In this document: positions 23,415 to 30,544 of the stretch, in pieces
How positions within the stretch are numbered: position 1 is the stretch's first letter
Layout: each line of letters starts with the position of its first letter
NCBI GenBank assembly: GCA_016185425.1
Contig: JACPNQ010000034.1
Coordinates: 248,001-312,000, forward strand
Source of the DNA: Acidobacteriota bacterium
GTDB taxonomy: Bacteria; Acidobacteriota; Terriglobia; Bryobacterales; Bryobacteraceae
Length of the DNA: 64,000 nt
Direction: 5' to 3'
Translations under genes and position numbers: made by a program
Notes under the pieces: generated by a model
What the model was told of the DNA's origin: nothing
What the model saw: only the letters and a program-made list of their open reading frames with translations
The model's database searches: none

Positions 23415-24595
23415 CAGCGGCCACCGGGCGGACGGAGGCTGGCGGCTTTGTAGGGGTGGTTCTTTTGCCAGGCGTCCCAATTCATCTCGAGGCCCAGCCC
23501 GGGCGTTTCACTGAGGGTGACTTCTCCTTTTGCGACTTGCGGGAAGGTGCCGTTGGTTAGCGGTCCGAACATCGGGACCGTGCCGGCGTCCCACTCCTGA
23601 ATGAGAAAGTTGCGGATGGCGGCCATGGAGTGGAGAGAGGCGGTATGGGCAACGGGGCCATAGTACATGTGCGGAGAGATTTCGGCGCCGTAGACGTCGC
23701 CGAGCGCGGCGATCTTACGGATCTCAGAGATGCCGCCGCAGTGGATGACGTCGGGCTGGATGATTTGCGCGCCCCTGGCGTCGAGGAGTTGTTTGAACTC
23801 GAAGCGGGAGATGAGGCCTTCGCCGCCGGCAAGAGGGACCGGGCTCTTTGCGGCGAGCTCGCCAAGCGCTTGCGGCATCTCGCGCCAGAAGGGCTCTTCG
23901 ATGAACATGGGCTTGAACGGAGCGACGGCGCGGGCGAATTCGAGGGCGGAGCGAACGGAGAACGTCTCCCACATTTCGAGACCGATCTCCATGTCCGGGC
24001 CACCGCCTTTGCGCGCCGCTTCGACTTCAGCGGTGAGGCGGCGGAGGCGCTCCTGTTCGGTGCCGCCTTTGGGAAGAACCCACTTGATGCAGGTCCAGCC
24101 GGCGTCGCGGGTTTCCCTGGCGAGTGCGGTGATGTTTGCGGGGGAGCGGTCGCGGAGATCGTGACTCCAGTGGCTGAAATAGACGCGCATCGGTTTCGCT
24201 TCGGATGCGCCGAGCAGGCGCCAGACGGGCTGGCCGAGGGATTTGCCGAGGATGTCCCAGAGAGCGATGTCGACGGCGGAGAGGGCCGTCATTAGAACGG
24301 GACCGTTGCGGTAACGGGAGAGTTGGAAATAGTTGCGATTCCAATGTTCTTCGATGCCGGCGGGGTCCTTGCCGGTGAGATAGGGCGAGTAGAACTGGAT
24401 GGCTTGTTCGACGATATCGACGCGGCCGGAGACAGAGCCTTCTCCGATGCCTGTGATGCCGCCATCGGTTTCGATTTCGAGGAAGAGATAGTCGCGATTG
24501 CCGATGGTGTGTTTGCGGGTTGTCAGCCTTTTGATTTTCAGTCGCTGGCCGGCGCGCAACACGGCGAGGCTTGCCAGGAGATGGCGGCGAGTCAT
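23414..24595 (-). CDS. Enolase-superfamily dehydratase/racemase (mandelate-racemase type)
   Basis: This 393-residue enzyme has the superfamily's two-domain layout: an alpha+beta cap (about 20-135) and a barrel with metal ligands Glu207 (EIGLE), Glu233 (FIEEP) and Glu259 (GGEGL). Candidate acid/base residues are Lys171 (CIKW) and His309 (SPHMYYGP), with Asp282 before it. Members abstract a proton alpha to a carboxylate; acid-sugar dehydration such as galactonate or uronate dehydration is the commonest role beside sulfatases. The N-terminus MTRRHLLASLAVLRAG looks like a short Tat-type leader, unusual for a cytoplasmic enzyme of this family. It overlaps the sulfatase start and sits 1 bp from the upstream membrane protein gene. 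Confidence 0.87.
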   Translation of the reverse strand: MTRRHLLASLAVLRAGQRLKIKRLTTRKHTIGNRDYLFLEIETDGGITGIGEGSVSGRVDIVEQAIQFYSPYLTGKDPAGIEEHWNRNYFQLSRYRNGPVLMTALSAVDIALWDILGKSLGQPVWRLLGASEAKPMRVYFSHWSHDLRDRSPANITALARETRDAGWTCIKWVLPKGGTEQERLRRLTAEVEAARKGGGPDMEIGLEMWETFSVRSALEFARAVAPFKPMFIEEPFWREMPQALGELAAKSPVPLAGGEGLISRFEFKQLLDARGAQIIQPDVIHCGGISEIRKIAALGDVYGAEISPHMYYGPVAHTASLHSMAAIRNFLIQEWDAGTVPMFGPLTNGTFPQVAKGEVTLSETPGLGLEMNWDAWQKNHPYKAASLRPPGGR

Positions 24596-24596
24596 G

Positions 24597-25712
24597 TCAG
24601 ACCTTGAAGAATATTTTGCGCTGATAGAGCCAGTAGCAGGCGTACCACATGCAGAGGAGAACCAGGATTTGGTGCGGGATGATGCCCAGGTCGCCGAGGA
24701 AAGAGAATTTGCGGGTGAAGGCAGTGAGGCCGCGGTCGAGCCAGCCTTTGATGCCGATCTGGCCGAGGGAGTAGATGAAGATGGAATTCATTCCGACGAC
24801 GGTAAGGGGGAAGGCCCACTTCCGGTATTCTTTGACCTCGATGATCCAGTAGAAGACGATGAGCATCGCGATAACCCAGCCGGCGCTGAAGAAGGTGAAG
24901 GAGACGGTCCATAGACGCTTGACCATTGGGCTGTAGGGTTGCAGCACGAGGCCGAGGGCGAAGGCGGCGGCGGAACAGGCGGCGAGGATCTTCAGTTTTT
25001 CGACGTGAGTACGGGTGGATTGGACGAGCAGGCCGGTCCAGCAGCCGAAGAGTATGGTGACGGCGTTGCCGGCGGCGTTAAGCGTCGTGTAGTAGCCGGA
25101 GTAGTTGTAGCCGAGCAGATTGAGATCGAGGACGGCGCCGACGTTGCCGGTTTGGGAGAAGGGGCCGTTGGGGCCGGGGAGGATTGCATAGAGCGCCCAG
25201 TAGGCGCCGAGCATTGCGGCGGCCGTGATGGCTTGCTGTTGGAAGGGGAGGCGTGTGATGAGGAAACAGAGGACGTAGCCGATGGCGATCTGGCTGAGGA
25301 CATTGATGAGCTGGAATTTGAGCGGCTGCGTGGTGCCCCAGTTGGAGTAGATGTTGCTGAGGAGGATGAGGAGGAATGCACGCCAGAGAACGTGTTTGAA
25401 GAGCGCGGCGTTGGACGCGCCTTGCTCCATGCGGCGAGCAATGGCGAGAGGCATCGCGACGCCCACCATGAAGGTGAAGGCAGGCTGGATGAGATCCCAG
25501 AACGTGCAGCCTTCCCAGGCAGCGTGGTCAAACTGATACGCGAGCCATGTCCATTGCGGGTAGTTGTTCAATACGGCCAATCCGAAGCCGGAGGAGGCGA
25601 GGATCAGCATGATGAAGCCGCGGAAGGCGTCTAGGCTGATGAGGCGATTCGAGGCGGTTAGAGGCGACCGCTCCGTGGAGGCGGCCGCCGGGTATTGTGC
25701 GATGGTGGCCAT
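24597..25712 (-). CDS. NagX/DUF5009-like membrane acyltransferase
   Basis: This 371-residue integral membrane protein has about ten hydrophobic helices. It begins with the family signature RLISLDAFRGFIMLIL near residue 25. It also has WEGCTFWDLIQPAFTFMVGVAMPLAIA around 65 and QIAIGYVLCFLI near 140. This resembles the bacterial relatives of heparan-alpha-glucosaminide N-acetyltransferase, which transfer acetyl groups across the membrane onto sugars. A role in modifying or demodifying an acylated glycan fits its place between a TonB receptor (7 bp) and an acid-sugar dehydratase (1 bp), but the reaction has not been shown for this group. Confidence 0.82.
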   Translation of the reverse strand: MATIAQYPAAASTERSPLTASNRLISLDAFRGFIMLILASSGFGLAVLNNYPQWTWLAYQFDHAAWEGCTFWDLIQPAFTFMVGVAMPLAIARRMEQGASNAALFKHVLWRAFLLILLSNIYSNWGTTQPLKFQLINVLSQIAIGYVLCFLITRLPFQQQAITAAAMLGAYWALYAILPGPNGPFSQTGNVGAVLDLNLLGYNYSGYYTTLNAAGNAVTILFGCWTGLLVQSTRTHVEKLKILAACSAAAFALGLVLQPYSPMVKRLWTVSFTFFSAGWVIAMLIVFYWIIEVKEYRKWAFPLTVVGMNSIFIYSLGQIGIKGWLDRGLTAFTRKFSFLGDLGIIPHQILVLLCMWYACYWLYQRKIFFKV

Positions 25713-25719
25713 GGCGCCA

Positions 25720-28700
25720 TTAGAATATCAGGCGCAGAACAAGCTCTGTTTGGCGGCTGAGGTTGGCTTGGGCGGTGATGCGGCCGAACTGGCCGAGTGC
25801 GCCGAAGGTGGTGTTGGGCCCGCTGAAGACAGGATGGTTCATGAGGTTGAAGGAGGAGGCGCGCAGACTCGCCTTCAACTTTTCGGTGATGACGAATTGC
25901 TTGGTGAGCGTTAGATTGATGTTGTTCATGCCGGGGTTACGGAGCCAGCCGACGCGGGAACCAACGTTGCCGAAGGTGAAGTCGGGAGGCTGGGCGAATA
26001 CGGAGGTGTTGAAGTAGGCGTTGAGGCGATTGGTGATGCTGCCGCCGATGCCCGCGTTGGGATCGCTGAGGACGTTGGGGCGCTGGCCGCCGGCGCCGGT
26101 GAGGAACAGTGTGTTTTGGTTGACGCCGAAGCTGAGCGGGAAGCCGGATTGGAAGGTGCTGAAGGTCGCCATATTCCACTGACCGATCATCAAGTCGACG
26201 GCCTTGGATGCATTGCCGAAATACTTGCGGCCTTTGCCGACGGGCATATCCCAGGAGGTGGTGACTGTGAGGCGATGGGGGACGTCAAAAGTGGTGACGG
26301 CGCGCTCCACTTGGCGGTTGTAATAGTTCTGATAGGGGCCGATGTCGCCGATGTTTTTTGAGAGTGTGTAGCTGACGATGGTCGTGAGGCCGTGCCAGAG
26401 GCGCTGTTCGAACTTGGCCTGGAAGGAGTGATAGACCGTGTTGCCGAAGGTGGGCAGGTTGCGCGTGATGTTGAGGAATTGGGGATAGGGGCGGAGAAGT
26501 TGCTGGCGTTGCACGGTAGCGCCGGAGAGTTGGCCGACTCGGATAATGCCGGCGAAGGGGTTCGGCACGGAGTCAAGCAGGGCACGGCCCATCGAGAGAT
26601 ATTGGGCGGGGACTTGGTTGATGTTTTCGCTGATGCCGACCTGGGGGTCACTGGTGATGTGTATGCCGCGGCTGCCTACGTAGCCGAGTTGGAGAAGAGA
26701 TTTGGAGAAGACTTCGCGCTGGATGTTGAAGTTCCAGGTGTGGAGGAGAGGTGTGACGTCGCCGGGGTTTACGAACGAGATGTTCTGCCCGGCGAGTGTG
26801 GCGAGGCCAAGGGAATTCCCTGTCGCCGCGGCGAGGCCGGAGGGAAAGGGGCTGCTGAGGCGATCCCTCGGTGTGAAGCCATCGAGTGAGGCGACGACGC
26901 TGGTGGTGGTGGAGTAGCCAACGGGATCGACCGAGCCGACGACGGGCATGTAGTGGATGGCATAGCCACCGCGGAAAACCGTCTTCGCGAAAGGCGTGAA
27001 GGCGAAGCCGAAGCGTGGGGCGATATTGTTGGTGTCGGGAGTGTAGATGCCGCGATCGAGATTGTTGACGCCTGCGTAGAGCAGACCGCCGGTTGGAGTG
27101 AGGCCGGCGGGTTTGATGGGGCTGGCGGCGGCGAAGTCGAAGCCGCGGGTGGCGCGGTTGTAGCGCTCCGTGCGGGGCGTTTCGTACTCGTAGCGGAGGC
27201 CCATGTTGAGAGTGAGCTTCGACGTGACGCGATAGTCGTCCTGGAAGAAGAAGCCATAGTACTTGTTGATGATGGAGACGCCAGTGTTGTTGTCGAGGCT
27301 GCCGCCGCCGAGGCCCATGAGGAACGACGCCATGGGGAAGCCGGTGTTGCCGGCGGGAGTGAGCGCGTTGGGGCCGTTGGACCAGGAGTTGGAATACGAG
27401 AAAGTTCCGCTGGGGCTGGTGTTGCGGAAGAAGTTACCGTAGAGAAGACGTAGATCGGCGCCGGTTTTGAAGACATGCTTGCCGCGCTGATGGGAGATGT
27501 TGGATTGCAGAACGTAGGTGTGTCCGACGTCCTTGATAAGAGGACTGTTGGCCAGGCCGGTGAAGCCGGTGATGCCGATGGTGGGGAATGCGGCGCGCTG
27601 TGTGAGGGCGATGAACTGGGGTGAGAAACCGAGGGAGGCGAGGTCGAAGCCGTCGGACCAGGGAACGTTGTCCTCCATTCCGCGGGCGTAGCCGAGGCGG
27701 ACGTCGAAAGTAGTGCTGGAGCTCAGGAGGAATGTGTTGCCCCAGGAGAAGCCGAGGTTGGGGCGGGTGACGACGTTTCGGCCCTGGGTTGCGATGCCAT
27801 TGAAGTCGTTGGGGAAAATGAGGAGGCCTTTGCCCTTGTTGACGCGGAAGAACGTGTTCCAGGCGTTATTGAAGCGGTGATCAAATTTGGCGACGAACAT
27901 GTCGTAGTTGCGGGGCCATTTGCCGGAGAAGCCGTAGTTGGAGACCCAGGGCTGGGTGGGGGAAGCGGAGGCGCGATTGGGAGTGGGCCAGAAGGGCATG
28001 ATCTTCTGGGCGACGGGGTCCTGGCGGGTGGCGGGGATGATGTTGCCGGTGAACGGAGTGCGGGTGGGAGCGCCGTTGACCATGGCGACGGAGAAGGGAT
28101 CGTAAATGGGTTGGGCTACTTCGGAGAAGTCGCCGGTGCGCATTTTCGCGGTGGGGACGGTGAGTGTGTTGTCCTGGCCGTTGCCTTCGCGCGCGCCTTC
28201 AAAGCTGGTGAACCAGAATGTCTTGTTGCGGCCGTCGTAGAGTTTGGGGAACCAGACGGGGCCTCCGAGAGCGAAGCCATATGTGTTGGCGCTGAATGCG
28301 GCGAGGGGACGACCCTGACCGCGCGCGAAGAAGAGATTGGCATCGAGGACGGAGTTGCGGAAGAAGTGGTATGCCGTGCCATGGAGCGAGTTGGTGCCGC
28401 TCTTGATGACCATGTTGGTGACGCTGCCGCCGCTGCGGCCGTACTCGGCGGACAGTGTTCCCATTTCGAGTTTGAATTCGGCGATGGAATCGACGGCGGG
28501 CACCCATTGTGAGATATTGACGCCGCGATTTACGTTGACAGTGTTGGCGGCTCCATCGACGAAGACGTCGGTTGCGGCGACGGGGGCGCCGTTAGCGGAG
28601 AACAAGATATTCGTGATGGTGTCGTTGGGGCGGGTGTCTTCGCCGTAGCGGTTGTTCACGACGCCGGGGGTGAGGGTGAACATGAAGAGCGAACTGCGGC

Positions 28701-29130
28701 CTTTTAGTGGGAGATTGTCGCGGACTTCGGAACGGATAGCGGTGCCGAGGGATGTGGTGTCGGTCTCGATGACGGCGACGCCGGCGACGACGTTGACGGT
28801 TTCGGCTGTGTCGCCGAGTTGGAGAGAGACGTCCTGGCGGAGAGTTTGGGTGAGGGCAAGCGTGATGCCCTTTTCAACCGAAGTGCGGAAGCCGGTGGAT
28901 TTGATGGTGAGCTCGTAATTACCGGGCGGGAGGAACTGGAATATGTAGAAGCCTTCGGCGTCGGTTGTCGTGGTGCGGTTCTGGCCGGTATCGACATTGC
29001 GGAGAGTGATGGCGGCGTTGGCGACGGAGGCTTGGGTAGGATCGGAGACGGTGCCCTGGAGAGTGGAGCGGAAGTCCTGGGCGCTTAGCAGCGTGGCGAC
29101 GAGGGCGAGGAGATAAAGACGCCTTGACAT
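25720..29130 (-). CDS. Oar-like TonB-dependent receptor with regulatory N-terminal domain
   Basis: This 1136-residue outer-membrane protein has a signal peptide (about 1-18) and a carboxypeptidase-regulatory-like beta-sandwich (about 20-105: LQGTVSDPTQASVANAAITLRN, TTDAEGFYIFQFLPPGNYELTI). A plug region around 120-260 contains AEYGRSGGSVTNMVIKSGTNSLHGTAYHFFRNS, and a large barrel ends LVLRLIF. It is the typical acidobacterial Oar architecture, thought to import or bind large polymers such as oligosaccharides. It is the first gene of the leftward cluster 29130-19417. The 59-bp gap upstream contains an imperfect palindrome TTCAA/TTGAA at 29173-29187. Confidence 0.93.
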   Translation of the reverse strand: MSRRLYLLALVATLLSAQDFRSTLQGTVSDPTQASVANAAITLRNVDTGQNRTTTTDAEGFYIFQFLPPGNYELTIKSTGFRTSVEKGITLALTQTLRQDVSLQLGDTAETVNVVAGVAVIETDTTSLGTAIRSEVRDNLPLKGRSSLFMFTLTPGVVNNRYGEDTRPNDTITNILFSANGAPVAATDVFVDGAANTVNVNRGVNISQWVPAVDSIAEFKLEMGTLSAEYGRSGGSVTNMVIKSGTNSLHGTAYHFFRNSVLDANLFFARGQGRPLAAFSANTYGFALGGPVWFPKLYDGRNKTFWFTSFEGAREGNGQDNTLTVPTAKMRTGDFSEVAQPIYDPFSVAMVNGAPTRTPFTGNIIPATRQDPVAQKIMPFWPTPNRASASPTQPWVSNYGFSGKWPRNYDMFVAKFDHRFNNAWNTFFRVNKGKGLLIFPNDFNGIATQGRNVVTRPNLGFSWGNTFLLSSSTTFDVRLGYARGMEDNVPWSDGFDLASLGFSPQFIALTQRAAFPTIGITGFTGLANSPLIKDVGHTYVLQSNISHQRGKHVFKTGADLRLLYGNFFRNTSPSGTFSYSNSWSNGPNALTPAGNTGFPMASFLMGLGGGSLDNNTGVSIINKYYGFFFQDDYRVTSKLTLNMGLRYEYETPRTERYNRATRGFDFAAASPIKPAGLTPTGGLLYAGVNNLDRGIYTPDTNNIAPRFGFAFTPFAKTVFRGGYAIHYMPVVGSVDPVGYSTTTSVVASLDGFTPRDRLSSPFPSGLAAATGNSLGLATLAGQNISFVNPGDVTPLLHTWNFNIQREVFSKSLLQLGYVGSRGIHITSDPQVGISENINQVPAQYLSMGRALLDSVPNPFAGIIRVGQLSGATVQRQQLLRPYPQFLNITRNLPTFGNTVYHSFQAKFEQRLWHGLTTIVSYTLSKNIGDIGPYQNYYNRQVERAVTTFDVPHRLTVTTSWDMPVGKGRKYFGNASKAVDLMIGQWNMATFSTFQSGFPLSFGVNQNTLFLTGAGGQRPNVLSDPNAGIGGSITNRLNAYFNTSVFAQPPDFTFGNVGSRVGWLRNPGMNNINLTLTKQFVITEKLKASLRASSFNLMNHPVFSGPNTTFGALGQFGRITAQANLSRQTELVLRLIF

Positions 29131-29188
29131 GGCGCGACGGTATCAGAACGGCGTCTCGGAATCGAGGGGGTATTCAAGATATTTGAAC

Positions 29189-30544
29189 TTACGCCAGTAT
29201 GCCTTGGACCACGTGGCCGTGCACGTCGGTGAGGCGGCGGCGGATGCCGTTGTGATAGTAAGTGAGCTTTTCGTGATTGAGGCCGAGCAGATGGAGCGCG
29301 GTGGCGTGGAAGTCGTAAATGGTCACCGGACTCTCGGCGGGTTGATGGCCGAGATCGTCGGACGCGCCATAGGCAATGCCGGGCTTAACGCCGGCGCCGG
29401 CGAGCCAGCAGGTAAAGCAGTTGGGGTGATGATCGCGGCCTTTCTTGCCGGCGCCTTGCGCGACGGGTGTGCGGCCAAATTCTGTGACGCCCATGACGAG
29501 CGTGTCCTTTAGGAGGCCGCGTTCGGCGAGGTCATTGAGCAGCGCGGCGACGGGTTGATCGTATTCGCGGGCCATTTTGCCATGGTTACCGAGGAGGTCG
29601 CCGTGGGCGTCCCAATCGGCACCGGACGCGCCGTGATAGACCTGCACGAAACGAACGCCGCGTTCGATGAGGCGGCGGGCGAGAACGCAGCGGCGCGCCA
29701 TGTGGCTGGTTTCGGTTTGATCGAAGCCGTAACGGCGTTTGGTGTCCTCCGATTCCCCATCGAGGTTTACGGCGTCCGGGACGCTGAGCTGCATCTGTGC
29801 GGCGAGTTCATAGCTGCGGACGCGCGCGTCAAGATCCGATTCGCCCGGGTGCTGTTCGGCGTAGGTGCGGTTCATGGCACCGACCCATTGGCGTGCGCGC
29901 GTTTGATCGGAAGGACTGGTGAGATCCGGCACAGGGTCACCAGTGCTTTTGAATGCCGTGCCCTGAACGGCAGCGGGGAGGAATCCGTTGGACCACTGCA
30001 GGGTGCCGCCCCATGGGTAATTGCGGTGGTCCGGGAGAACGACGAAGGCGGGGAGGTTTTGGTTCTCGGTACCGAGCGCGTAGGTGACCCAGGCGCCCAT
30101 TGCGGGAAAGCCGGAGAGAATGAAGCCTGTGTTCATTTGCGCGACGGCGGGCATATGGTTGGCGCTCTTTGCAACCATGGACCGGATAACGGTAAGTTTG
30201 TCTGCTTGCGTGGCGAGGTGTGGGAGAAGGTCGCTGACGTAGAGGCCGCTCTGGCCGCGTTGTTGGAACTTCCACGGACTTGCGTAGAGGTTGCCGGCCT
30301 GGCCGAAGAAGGTGGGCATGTCGAACGGCTTGCCGTCGCGTATGTTGAGCTCCGGCTTGTAGTCAAAGGAATCCATGTGGCTCATGCCGCCGACGCAGAA
30401 GATCTGAAGGATTCGCCTGGCTTTTGGCGTGAAGTGCGGTGCGGCCTGGAGCAGTGATGATGCGGCAAGCCAGCCGAAACCGAAGCCGGCATCGAGAAGG
30501 AGATGGCGGCGGGAACTATTCGAGTTGCAAGAATTCGCTGGCAT
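29189..30544 (-). CDS. DUF1501 protein, Tat-exported (second copy)
   Basis: This 451-residue DUF1501 protein has a twin-arginine signal (SSRRHLLLDAGFGFGWLA, residues 10-27). It keeps the family segments FCVGGMSHMDSFDYKP near residue 50, GTEFGRTP-like TEFGRTPVAQGAGKKGRDHHPNC near 355, and YDFHATALHLLG near 415. Its start lies 29 bp inside the preceding PSD1 gene in another frame. No Met exists between the start and the Arg pair, so this overlap seems real and implies coupling. It is only about 50% alike by eye to the DUF1501 protein at 8840, so the two pairs are not a recent duplication. Confidence 0.9.
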   Translation of the reverse strand: MPANSCNSNSSRRHLLLDAGFGFGWLAASSLLQAAPHFTPKARRILQIFCVGGMSHMDSFDYKPELNIRDGKPFDMPTFFGQAGNLYASPWKFQQRGQSGLYVSDLLPHLATQADKLTVIRSMVAKSANHMPAVAQMNTGFILSGFPAMGAWVTYALGTENQNLPAFVVLPDHRNYPWGGTLQWSNGFLPAAVQGTAFKSTGDPVPDLTSPSDQTRARQWVGAMNRTYAEQHPGESDLDARVRSYELAAQMQLSVPDAVNLDGESEDTKRRYGFDQTETSHMARRCVLARRLIERGVRFVQVYHGASGADWDAHGDLLGNHGKMAREYDQPVAALLNDLAERGLLKDTLVMGVTEFGRTPVAQGAGKKGRDHHPNCFTCWLAGAGVKPGIAYGASDDLGHQPAESPVTIYDFHATALHLLGLNHEKLTYYHNGIRRRLTDVHGHVVQGILA

